A program made the translations under genes and the position numbers. The notes below the pieces were generated by a model. The model did no database searches and was not told the DNA's origin. It saw only the letters and a list, made by a program, of their open reading frames with translations. A stretch of DNA of 14,570 bases from assembly GCA_002428405.1 (NCBI GenBank), contig DIWD01000015.1, positions 23,421-37,990 of the forward strand. The letters are read 5' to 3'. This DNA is from a bacterium UBA6115. GTDB taxonomy: Bacteria; Bacillota_A; Clostridia; Christensenellales; Aristaeellaceae. Of this stretch, positions 1-6,514 are shown in pieces (position 1 is the first letter of the stretch; each line of letters opens with the position of its first letter).

Positions 1-48
1 CCCCCGCCCGCCAGGCCCTACGACCCTTTCAGAATCAAAGGGGCTTAA
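1..48 (+). CDS. C-terminal tail of an unidentified upstream gene (partial)
   Basis: Frame 1 is open from the first base and stops with TAA at 46-48, reading PPPARPYDPFRIKGA. It ends 40 bases before the FGGY kinase start, and the kinase ribosome binding site lies in that gap, so this could be the preceding gene of the same operon. Fifteen residues are too few to name a family. A chance open frame in GC-rich sequence is a real alternative. Confidence 0.35.
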   Translation, partial: PPPARPYDPFRIKGA

Positions 49-88
49 GGTTTTTTCCGCCGCCGCGTCAAGATAATCAGGAGACAAC

Positions 89-1585
89 ATGGAATACCTC
101 CTTTCCCATGACATGGGCACCAGCGGCGACAAGGCTGTCCTGTTTGACATTGAGGGCAGGGTCGTTGCCGAAACAACGGCCTGCTACCCCATCGGGTATC
201 CCTTTGAGAAAGCCGTTGAACAGGACCCGCTGGACTGGTGGGCAGCCTTCTGCACGGCGTCTAAGGAGCTGCTGAGCAAAACAGGTGCCTCCCCCGCGGA
301 CATCCTCGCGGTCTCCTTCTCCGCGCAGATGAACAGCTGCCTGCCGGTGGACGCGCAGGGCAGGCCGCTTCGGAAAGCCATGATCTGGGCTGACCAGCGC
401 GCCGGGGAGCAGGCAGAGAAGATCATCGGGAAACTGGGATTGGACCCTGTATATCATCTCACCGGGCAGCGGCTGAGCGCATCGCACGCCATCGCCAAGA
501 TGGCCTGGTTTAAGGAACATGAGGCGGGCCTGTACAAAAAGACCGCGATGTTCCTCCAACCCAAGGATTTCCTGGCTTTCATGCTCACCGGTCATATGGG
601 GAGCGATTATTCCGACGCCTCGCACCTGGGCTGCCTTGACATGAAGCGCCTTGCCTGGTCAGAGGAGATGCTGGACACGGCAGGGATCAGCATGGACAGA
701 ATGCCGGAATTGCGTCTCTCAACCGCTATTGTGGGAAAGGTCACCCGGCAGGCCGCCCGGGAATGCGGGCTGCTTGAAGGCACGCTGGTGGTGGCGGGCG
801 GCGGGGACGGCGCGTGCGCGACAGCGGGCGCCGGCGTCACTCAGGCGGGAGAGGCCTACTGCGCCATGGGAACCTCCGCCTGGATCGCGGCAATGAGCGA
901 AAACCCCTATTTTGACCCGGAGATGCGCACCTTCAATCTCGTCTGTCTTGACGGGCGGCACTACATGCCCCTGGGCTCGGTGCAATCGGCGGGGCACTCC
1001 CTGAAATGGGCAGCGGACACGCTGTACTTGGACTGGGAACCGGACAGGTTTTTCTCCCGGCTTCCGGACATCATCATGAGTGTCCCCGCCGGCAGCAGGG
1101 GGCTGATCTTCCTGCCCTACCTGCTGGGTGAGCGCAGCCCCTGGTGGAACCCGGACGCAACCGGCTGCTTTATCGGGCTGACCGCCCGGCACACCCGGGC
1201 GGATATGCTCAGGTCGGTGCTGGAAGGTGTGGGGCTGAATCTGAAAATCGTGCTGGACAGCCTTACCGAAGGGATTGAGATCAGGGACTTTTCCGTCATT
1301 GGCGGCGCCGCCAGGAATCCTGCCTGGCTGCAGATCCTCGCTGATATCTGGCAGCGCCCCCTGAAGATGCCCGCCATGCTGGAATACGCGGCCAGCGCGG
1401 GCGCGGCGCTGTGCGCGGGCGTCGGCGCAGGGGTATACAGCAGCCTGGAAGCAGCCGCGAAGGTGAACCCGACCCGCTTGATGATTCTTCCCGCGGAAGG
1501 GAATGCGGCGGTTTACGCCGCGGCGCTCCAACGGTTCCTGCGGATCTTTAGGGCATTGGAACCCGCCGCGTTTTCAGGGAAATAA
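89..1585 (+). CDS. FGGY-family carbohydrate kinase, xylulokinase-like
   Basis: ATP-dependent kinase of the FGGY family, which phosphorylates sugars or polyols in the cytoplasm. The 498 residues match the usual family length. Seen: the N-terminal phosphate-binding motif DMGTSGDKAVLFD (8-20), WADQR (100-104) in the substrate-binding lobe, and VAGGGDGACA with Asp240 at the position of the catalytic base of xylulokinases. In the C-terminal lobe are GERSPWWNPDATG (347-359), VLEGVGLNLK (377-386) and VIGGAARNPAWLQ (403-415). The start is fixed by CAGGAG six bases upstream of ATG. Xylulose is the likeliest substrate by overall resemblance, but FGGY specificity cannot be read from motifs, and related kinases act on other sugars. 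It is followed after 68 bases by tyrS on the same strand; no terminator is obvious between them. GC-rich like the other core genes. Confidence 0.88.
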   Translation: MEYLLSHDMGTSGDKAVLFDIEGRVVAETTACYPIGYPFEKAVEQDPLDWWAAFCTASKELLSKTGASPADILAVSFSAQMNSCLPVDAQGRPLRKAMIWADQRAGEQAEKIIGKLGLDPVYHLTGQRLSASHAIAKMAWFKEHEAGLYKKTAMFLQPKDFLAFMLTGHMGSDYSDASHLGCLDMKRLAWSEEMLDTAGISMDRMPELRLSTAIVGKVTRQAARECGLLEGTLVVAGGGDGACATAGAGVTQAGEAYCAMGTSAWIAAMSENPYFDPEMRTFNLVCLDGRHYMPLGSVQSAGHSLKWAADTLYLDWEPDRFFSRLPDIIMSVPAGSRGLIFLPYLLGERSPWWNPDATGCFIGLTARHTRADMLRSVLEGVGLNLKIVLDSLTEGIEIRDFSVIGGAARNPAWLQILADIWQRPLKMPAMLEYAASAGAALCAGVGAGVYSSLEAAAKVNPTRLMILPAEGNAAVYAAALQRFLRIFRALEPAAFSGK

Positions 1586-1653
1586 AAGGAAGCCTCCCTT
1601 GACGTACAGGGTCAGGCTGGGACTGAGCAGGTCAGCCCCAAAGAAAGGCGGCC

Positions 1654-2829
1654 ATGGACAGCAATCAGTTGTTTTCACTGCTGAAGAGAAACGCGGTTGA
1701 TATTTTCTCGCCTGAAGGGTTGCGGAAACGCCTTTCTTCCGGAAAGCCTCTGACCGTGAAGTTTGGCGCGGACCCCTCCCGGCCTGACCTGCATCTGGGC
1801 CACAGCGTCCCGCTGAGGATGCTGCGCGCGCTGCAGGACGCAGGGCACAGCATCGTGTTTGTCATCGGGGATTTCACCGGCATGGTCGGCGACCCCTCCG
1901 GGAAAAGCCGCGCCCGCGCGCCTTTGACTTTTGAGGAGACCCGCCGGAACGCGGAAAGCTATCTTCAGCAGGCGGCAAAGATCCTGGACCCGCGGAATGC
2001 GCGCATCGTCTACAATTCCCAGTGGCTGGCAAAGATGGATTTTCACGACGTACTTTCCCTCGCGGGAAAGTATACGCTTGCGCGCATGATGGAACGGGAT
2101 GACTTTTCAAGCCGTTACGCAAGCAGGCAGCCCATTTCCCTGCATGAGCTGCTCTATCCGCTCATGCAGGGGTATGATTCTGTCGCGTTGGGCGCGGATA
2201 TCGAGGTGGGCGGGACCGACCAGACGTTCAACCTGCTGGTTGGGCGCGAATTGCAGAGGGATTACGGGCAGGAACCGCAGGAAGTGATCACCTTCCCCTT
2301 GCTGCCCGGCCTTGACGGCGTTGAGAAGATGAGCAAATCCCTGGACAACTATATCGGCATTGATGAAGCGGCAGAAGTGATGTTTGAAAAGTGCATGAAG
2401 GTGCCGGACCAGGTGCTGCCGCTTTATTTCAGGCTCACCACCGATATCCCCGATGATGACAGCGCGGCGGCAGTCAAGCGGAATATCCGGGAAGCCCACT
2501 TCATGTACGCGCGTGAGATCGTCAGGATGTATCACGGGGCAATCGCTGTGCAGCACGCAGAAAAGCGATACCTGACCGTCGCCGCGGGCGGGGTGCCCGG
2601 GAACATCAGGCAGATACATATCGCGGAAAAGGAGATCCAGCTCATTGATTTGCTCATCCTGTCCGGTTTCGCTTCTTCCAAATCGGAAGGAAGGAGGCTG
2701 ATTGAGGGAAAAGGGATCCGGCTGGACGGCGAAACCGTTGAAGATATCCAGGCTGTTGTTCGAAAAGACACAACTCTGAGCCGGGGAAAAAACAGGTTTG
2801 TCTTCGTCCGCTTTGGGCTGGAGGGTTGA
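1654..2829 (+). CDS. tyrS: Tyrosyl-tRNA synthetase
   Basis: Class I aminoacyl-tRNA synthetase that charges tRNA-Tyr with tyrosine in the cytoplasm. The 391 residues and the opening VKFGADPSRPDLHLGH fit the shorter TyrRS branch (TyrZ-like) rather than the ~420-residue TyrS typical of Bacillus. Seen: the HIGH motif as HLGH (47-50), the nucleotide-binding IGDFTGMVGDPSGKS (71-85), the tyrosine-pocket stretch LLYPLMQGYDSVALGADIE (166-184), GGTDQTFN (186-193) and KMSKS (225-229). A C-terminal S4-like RNA-binding domain begins around residue 325 (LIDLLILSGFASSKSEGRR). The start follows AAAGGCGG, a one-base variant of the ideal site. The 68-base gap to the kinase is too short for a T-box leader and contains no T-box consensus. 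The tRNA-Leu gene lies 108 bases downstream with its own promoter. Confidence 0.97.
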   Translation: MDSNQLFSLLKRNAVDIFSPEGLRKRLSSGKPLTVKFGADPSRPDLHLGHSVPLRMLRALQDAGHSIVFVIGDFTGMVGDPSGKSRARAPLTFEETRRNAESYLQQAAKILDPRNARIVYNSQWLAKMDFHDVLSLAGKYTLARMMERDDFSSRYASRQPISLHELLYPLMQGYDSVALGADIEVGGTDQTFNLLVGRELQRDYGQEPQEVITFPLLPGLDGVEKMSKSLDNYIGIDEAAEVMFEKCMKVPDQVLPLYFRLTTDIPDDDSAAAVKRNIREAHFMYAREIVRMYHGAIAVQHAEKRYLTVAAGGVPGNIRQIHIAEKEIQLIDLLILSGFASSKSEGRRLIEGKGIRLDGETVEDIQAVVRKDTTLSRGKNRFVFVRFGLEG

Positions 2830-2893
2830 TCTTTCCCTCCCTGCTAAATGCGGCGTCCAAACGCCAGTCAATACCGGAAGCATCGTTTTTTCA

Positions 2894-2923
2894 TTGACAA
2901 TCCGCTTACTTTGCGGCTATAAT
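2894..2923 (+). promoter_or_regulatory. Sigma-70 promoter of the tRNA-Leu gene
   Basis: A perfect -35 hexamer TTGACA (2894-2899) and a perfect -10 hexamer TATAAT (2918-2923) are separated by 18 bases. The tRNA begins 14 bases after the -10 box, so initiation would give a very short leader, as expected for a stable-RNA promoter. It also insulates the tRNA from tyrS transcription. Confidence 0.85.
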
Positions 2924-2937
2924 ACCGCCCGTACCTT

Positions 2938-3023
2938 GCCGGTGTGGTGGAATGGCAGACACAGCAGACTCAAAATCTGCCGCCCTCAAAAGCATGTCGG
3001 TTCAAGTCCGACCACCGGCACCA
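2938..3023 (+). tRNA. tRNA-Leu (anticodon CAA)
   Basis: An 86-base class II tRNA with an encoded CCA end. The acceptor stem pairs GCCGGTG (2938-2944) with CACCGGC (3013-3019), followed by discriminator A3020 and CCA (3021-3023). The anticodon stem GCAGA/TCTGC (2964-2968/2976-2980) holds loop CTCAAAA, giving anticodon CAA at 2971-2973, which reads UUG leucine codons. The T arm is GTCGG-TTCAAGT-CCGAC. A long variable arm lies between the anticodon and T stems, as in leucine tRNAs. Base composition drops sharply just downstream, so the 3' end of this gene is a possible insertion point for the accessory segment that follows. I did not find a second copy of the 3' end in the window. Confidence 0.97.
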
Positions 3024-3037
3024 CTATCTACGCTGTA

Positions 3038-3061
3038 CCTGCAAGCAGGACATTTCTGTTT
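3038..3061 (+). terminator. Weak candidate terminator behind tRNA-Leu
   Basis: CCTG-CAAG-CAGG (3038-3049) can form a short hairpin, followed by a T-rich but interrupted stretch (ACATTTCTGTTT). The stem is only four to five pairs, so this is a weak call. Confidence 0.2.
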
Positions 3062-3168
3062 ATCTATATATCTGCTTAGCATCAAAATTCGGCTATCAAC
3101 ACATTACTCACAACACTTATGACTCAGTTGTTGATGGGACTGATAACAACTATGGCCGGAAAATTCTG

Positions 3169-3339
3169 ATGCCGATACAAAATCATATGATCAATATATT
3201 ACATGATAGCCTGACCAAACATAATGAAAATAGACAAGTGGATGAATTCAACGATATTGAGAAAGCGCAGAATCGAATTTTTAATGGCTATGCAAATTCT
3301 GAAGTCAATATTTTAACAAGATTAAAGACCTTATCGTAG
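3169..3339 (+). CDS. Doubtful 56-residue ORF
   Basis: Open frame of 56 residues starting MPIQNHMINILHDSL, rich in Asn, Asp and Lys, ending 26 bases before the DUF4238 gene. The frame stays open upstream into the tRNA, so length is not evidence. Its ATG has only a weak purine stretch ahead of it. A segment around EFNDIEKAQNRIFNG faintly recalls the charged linker of large serine recombinases, but I could not support that. It could be a relic or plain non-coding AT-rich DNA. Confidence 0.2.
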   Translation: MPIQNHMINILHDSLTKHNENRQVDEFNDIEKAQNRIFNGYANSEVNILTRLKTLS

Positions 3340-3365
3340 GGCTGACAAGGCTATAAGGAGGGCGT

Positions 3366-4379
3366 ATGGTCGCAAAAAAATATAATCATTATGTCCCCCG
3401 CTTTTATCTTGCTAATTTTTCCGGCAATCCTTCATATATTGATAAGTGCATTAAGGGCACTGGAATGATTGTTCGCAAATCTCCGCTCAGGTCAACTGGC
3501 GGGATAGATTATTTATACGGGAAGAAAGGTGATATTGAAAATGCCTTATCAAACTTTGAAGCTGTATGGGCAACAGTTATTCGTACAGTAATTGGGAATG
3601 AGTGCCTGCCAACTGACACAAATTCACAAGAATTGCTGCGCCTTTTCTTTACTATTGGTGAAGGAAGGACGCAATACGCCGGCAAAAACGAAATCGAACA
3701 ATTTGGTAATCTGTACAGAGTCATCGCGCGAATGTATAAAGAGCACAAAAGGATTGATTTGTCAGACGATATAATTGATACGATTAATGCAAAAGCAGAA
3801 ATACCAAACATTTATCAATTACGCAATGCTATTAATATGATACCCGTGATTATGGATCTACAGCTCAGTTTGATTAAGAATAATAGCAATACTTCCTTTG
3901 TTACTACTGATAATCCTGTTTCAAAATATAATCAACTGTTTATATCTCGAAAATATTTGCGACCATATGGATACGGGCATATTGGCATTCAGTTTTTTAT
4001 GCCAATCAGCCCAAAGCATTGCCTGGTGTTGTTTGATGCAGCCGCATACAAACTTAGTAGTTTCTATAATGGATTATTCGTAGTCAAAGACCCCCTAATC
4101 ATCCGGGGTTTGAATAGGCTTTTTGTGGCCTATGCTGACGAGGAAATCTACTTTGGTGAGAGCGTTTCTGACAGGACGGTCCGGGCATTGGTTGACCACA
4201 GTTTACTCCATCCACTATCACCTTTAATCAGGAATTTTACAGCTAAGGATACCAATCTCCTCATGTATCAAAATCCAAGTTATTGGTATGGCATCGGCAG
4301 AAGCATATTTACTCCTAAAAAGGAGTACATGAATATGCCTTTCCCTTCACATGCAGGAGGACCTATTCGTACTATTTAA
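3366..4379 (+). CDS. DUF4238 family protein
   Basis: A 337-residue cytoplasmic protein with no signal peptide or membrane segment. The N-terminal motif HYVPRFYLANFSG (8-20) is the hallmark of DUF4238. Two further segments fit the family: SFVTTDNPV (177-185) and MPISPKHCLVLFD (212-224). The molecular function is not known to me. Members are scattered in accessory DNA, so a role in conflict or mobile-element biology is only an inference from distribution and from the unknown genes behind it. The start is well supported by AAGGAGGG immediately upstream. The gene is clearly more AT-rich than tyrS and the kinase and uses many AT-ending codons, consistent with acquisition by transfer. A 230-base gap without a convincing gene separates it from the next ORF. 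Confidence 0.85.
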   Translation: MVAKKYNHYVPRFYLANFSGNPSYIDKCIKGTGMIVRKSPLRSTGGIDYLYGKKGDIENALSNFEAVWATVIRTVIGNECLPTDTNSQELLRLFFTIGEGRTQYAGKNEIEQFGNLYRVIARMYKEHKRIDLSDDIIDTINAKAEIPNIYQLRNAINMIPVIMDLQLSLIKNNSNTSFVTTDNPVSKYNQLFISRKYLRPYGYGHIGIQFFMPISPKHCLVLFDAAAYKLSSFYNGLFVVKDPLIIRGLNRLFVAYADEEIYFGESVSDRTVRALVDHSLLHPLSPLIRNFTAKDTNLLMYQNPSYWYGIGRSIFTPKKEYMNMPFPSHAGGPIRTI

Positions 4380-4609
4380 TTCATCCCGTCTCTTAACCGA
4401 GCCATTGAATTATTACCGAGGCCTTTAGCTATTACAATTTTGATAGAGGATATAAGCAGAAAGCAAATGCATATGTCGAACAGCATGAAAGCCCAGCGAA
4501 ATAGTGCTTACATTATTACTAGACTCAAGCGCGAGTGTCAAAAGATTACTGTTCTTAATCTAGCCTGATGTGTTTCTCGAACGACTAATTTTGATGAGGG
4601 AGGGAGACT

Positions 4610-4918
4610 ATGACTATTCAATCAAACATAGCGGTTGGATTATTCCTAAATGGTAAAATCCCTTTTAGTAAACGCCAAAATGTTCTTGTTATTTCAGACA
4701 AGGAGTATCTTTTTACCAATATTACAGTAACAATTAGCTATAATGCAGCATACAAGCAGTTCGATATTGGAATTATATGGGAGGAGGATAACTCTAAACC
4801 AAAATATAAAACTCTAGGACTCCATGGGCTATATAATACAAATTTCCAGATAGTAGAATATATGAATGATAATCTTACTTTCATTGATGGAAATAATAAA
4901 ATAATAATCTATGGTTAA
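4610..4918 (+). CDS. Small protein of unknown function (102 residues)
   Basis: Not recognised. The start is supported by GAGGGAGGGAG just upstream. The 102 residues contain no signal peptide or transmembrane helix. The pattern of short alternating hydrophobic runs (FTNITVTISYN, FDIGIIWEE, NKIIIYG at the C-terminus) suggests a mainly beta fold. It is very AT-rich. The TAA stop overlaps the start of the next small ORF by eight bases (ATGGTTAA), which suggests translational coupling into a three-gene cassette with the 37- and 217-residue proteins. It may be a small partner of the 217-residue protein. Confidence 0.6.
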   Translation: MTIQSNIAVGLFLNGKIPFSKRQNVLVISDKEYLFTNITVTISYNAAYKQFDIGIIWEEDNSKPKYKTLGLHGLYNTNFQIVEYMNDNLTFIDGNNKIIIYG

Positions 4919-5024
4919 GCTCCCACAAATAGATAGTTCAAGAAATGATTATAGAGTTTTTACTGCTACTAGATATCCCTTTGAAATTCCCGCAACAAAT
5001 ATGGGGAGAGAAGTAAATGAATAA
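4911..5024 (+). CDS. 37-residue ORF linking its two neighbours by overlapping start and stop codons
   Basis: ATG at 4911 lies inside the end of the 102-residue gene and TAA at 5022-5024 lies inside the start of the 217-residue gene. Each junction is an eight-base ATGNNTAA overlap. The product begins MVKLPQIDSSRNDYRVF and is polar with several aromatic residues. It has no good ribosome binding site of its own, so translation would depend on re-initiation from the upstream gene. It could be a real small protein or only a translational bridge. The symmetry of the overlaps is the main argument that it is translated. Confidence 0.4.
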   Translation: MVKLPQIDSSRNDYRVFTATRYPFEIPATNMGREVNE

Positions 5025-5670
5025 TGATGAGTATTTTACTGCCCTAAATCCAAAATTGAAAGAGTTGAAACACATACGGAGAACATCAAACGAACTGGCT
5101 AAGTGTATGATTGGGAACAGCCTTTATGAGGAAGATTTATTTTTTGCCAGTGTCTTGAACAGAAGCCTTTCTTTGCTGGATGGCTTCGTCGATATGCTTG
5201 AGAACAGGAACCTTGCATGTGCAGGCATATTGCTAAGATCACAACCGGACAATTGCATGAGACTATACGCAGCTTTCATCGCGCAAGACAAGAGAGCATT
5301 CATTAGGGGGTTTCTTGAAGGCAAAAGGATTAGTGATTTCAAAGATGATCGAGGAGTGAAGATGCGTGATTCTGTTCTTCGAAAGAGGCTAGAAACATAC
5401 GACTCGAGAATTTGTGAAGTCTATGAGAGAACCTCTGGATATGTTCATCTTTCGGGAGTAGCCTTTCATTTAGGATATCAGTCAATTGATGATCATAATT
5501 TCGGTTTCTCAATAGGTGTCCCATTGAAAGAGGAGGCAAACAAGTACTTGCTTGAAGCAGCCGGTGCTTTTATTCACTACATGAAGCTTCTGTTTTTTCT
5601 TCTGGATGCAGTTGTCAAATCAAAAGAGAGAGCTGAAAATGGTGAACAACCAATGCACCCAACACCATAA
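5017..5670 (+). CDS. Alpha-helical protein of unknown function (217 residues)
   Basis: A 217-residue soluble, mostly helical protein without signal peptide. Two segments look like family signatures: LLRSQPDNCMRLYAAF (73-88, an R-x3-DN-x2-R pattern) and YERTSGYVHLS (136-146). I believe similar proteins of unknown function occur in many bacterial accessory regions, but I cannot name a family. The GYVHLS histidine in a helical context is loosely HEPN-like; that is speculation. The start is supported by GGGGAGAG seven bases upstream and overlaps the stop of the 37-residue ORF. A perfect 9-bp inverted repeat surrounds the stop codon. It is AT-rich like its neighbours, and DUF4238 is the nearest identifiable gene upstream. 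Confidence 0.78.
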   Translation: MNNDEYFTALNPKLKELKHIRRTSNELAKCMIGNSLYEEDLFFASVLNRSLSLLDGFVDMLENRNLACAGILLRSQPDNCMRLYAAFIAQDKRAFIRGFLEGKRISDFKDDRGVKMRDSVLRKRLETYDSRICEVYERTSGYVHLSGVAFHLGYQSIDDHNFGFSIGVPLKEEANKYLLEAAGAFIHYMKLLFFLLDAVVKSKERAENGEQPMHPTP

Positions 5671-5682
5671 GCTGGTGCATTG
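5651..5682 (+). other. Inverted repeat around the stop codon of the 217-residue gene
   Basis: CAATGCACC (5651-5659) and GGTGCATTG (5674-5682) are perfectly complementary with a 14-base loop that holds the TAA stop. There is no T-run behind it, so it is not a standard intrinsic terminator. It could stabilise the mRNA 3' end or mark an element boundary. Confidence 0.35.
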
Positions 5683-6052
5683 TATTGAAACTAAAGTCTT
5701 CTGCCACCCAGGGACCCAACAAATGATGGAAGACATTCTGTCAGAGGTTGAGTCCCTCATTTTTTCAGCGCTTCAAGATCCGTTGATAAATCAAGGGACT
5801 TAGGGCTTTTATCCTTCTGGTCATTGGCCCGTTTTTGCTTCGAACAGGATTTTCCCAACTCAAATCAACTATTTTTACAGCTAGATATAAAAACGTTCAA
5901 ATCAAATAGTATAACACTGCCCCAGGGGGTGCATTATTACTGAAATAGTTTGGCATTGGCTATTTTGCTTATACACGCTTAGAGCCTGTTGATGGTGTAC
6001 AATGAAGGCATATGGCTGCATCCCTTGTCGGCACGGTGGTTCGCCTTGTTGA
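5671..6052. other. AT-rich region between the 217-residue gene and the RidA-like gene
   Basis: No convincing gene. An open frame at 5606-5803 overlaps the end of the 217-residue gene and runs into the repeat; I treat it as part of a relic. Most of the space is repeat copy 1 (5705-5982). The genes on either side converge here (+ then -), yet no good terminator is visible for either. Confidence 0.6.
5705..5982 (+). repeat. Diverged direct repeat, copy 1
   Basis: This segment aligns along its length with 6884-7125 in the same orientation. Shared blocks include CACCCAGGGA, CAACAAATGAT, GTTGATA, TCGGCCCGTTTT-like (TTGGCCCGTTTT here), AAAACGT, TCAAATAGTAT and CGCTTAG, in the same order. By eye the first ~95 bases are about 70-75% identical and the rest less. 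One frame reads HPGTQQMMEDILSEVESL; the same frame in copy 2 reads HPGTQQMIGGILSAVRSL, hinting that this part descends from a coding sequence. Copy 1 carries an extra ~39 bases that look like an internal duplication (AAATAGT at 5904 and 5943). It is most likely a mobile-element relic. Confidence 0.65.
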
Positions 6053-6514
6053 TTATTTCGCTAATGCGGTGACCTTAATCGTCAGAAGCGCACCCTCCAC
6101 TGGCAGATTGGAAACCTCCACGCAAGCCCTTGCGGGATAAGGTTCGCTAAAAAACTTGGCGTATACCTCATTCATCTGCGAAAACATTGTGATGTCTGTC
6201 ATGTATACGGTGACATCCACAACGTCGTTAAGCGTTAGTCCTGCATCCTTAAGCTCGGCGGCAAAGTTTGAAAGGATTTGATTTGTCTGCGCGGTAATAT
6301 CCCCCTCAATCAGTTTGCCAGTGGCCGGGTCGAACGCGGCCTGCGCCGAGCAGAATACGAAACCGCCCGCGCGAATCATCTGTGAATAGGGGCCTACGCG
6401 CGGTACCTCATTCTCTACAGGGATGTATTCCTTCTCCGACAACACGATCGTCGTCGGCAGGGCCACCATAATACTCAACGCCAACAGGATGCTTATCACT
6501 CGTTTGCTCATCAT
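6053..6514 (-). CDS. RidA/YjgF/YER057c-family protein with an N-terminal signal peptide
   Basis: Rid-family protein of 153 residues; classic RidA proteins are about 125-130 residues and cytoplasmic, where they hydrolyse reactive enamine/imine intermediates. Residues 1-26 are an extra signal-like segment: KR, then a hydrophobic stretch (VISILLALSIMVAL) and a plausible cleavage site near VLS|EKE. The Rid domain follows: VGPYSQ (40-45), FVFCSAQ (52-58), VTVYMTDI (101-108), and PARACVEVSNLP (127-138) with Arg129 matching the substrate-binding arginine (Arg105 of E. coli RidA). At the end, where E. coli RidA has a catalytic-site glutamate (Glu120), this protein reads TIKVTALAK and my alignment puts threonine there. 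Enamine deaminase activity is therefore uncertain. GAGGAG upstream fixes the start at one of two adjacent ATG codons. It lies alone between two diverged repeats and has higher GC than that surrounding DNA. Confidence 0.85.
   Translation of the reverse strand: MMSKRVISILLALSIMVALPTTIVLSEKEYIPVENEVPRVGPYSQMIRAGGFVFCSAQAAFDPATGKLIEGDITAQTNQILSNFAAELKDAGLTLNDVVDVTVYMTDITMFSQMNEVYAKFFSEPYPARACVEVSNLPVEGALLTIKVTALAK

Noticed and set aside
719..1531. Long minus-strand frame (270 residues) opposite the FGGY kinase
   Set aside because: Shadow frame in GC-rich coding DNA; no ribosome binding site or family motif, and the + strand kinase is complete.
1586..1653. T-box leader for tyrS
   Set aside because: Only 68 bases separate kinase stop and tyrS start, and no T-box consensus is present.
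2107..2883. 258-residue minus-strand frame opposite tyrS
   Set aside because: Antisense shadow of a complete synthetase with all motifs on the + strand.
3000..3023. tRNA-Leu 3' end as attL with a matching attR at the right side of the island
   Set aside because: No second copy of the tRNA 3' end was found by eye in the window; the island call does not rest on it.
4467..4568. 33-residue + frame in the gap after the DUF4238 gene
   Set aside because: Only a weak upstream purine stretch, no recognisable motif, and such frames are expected by chance in this sequence.
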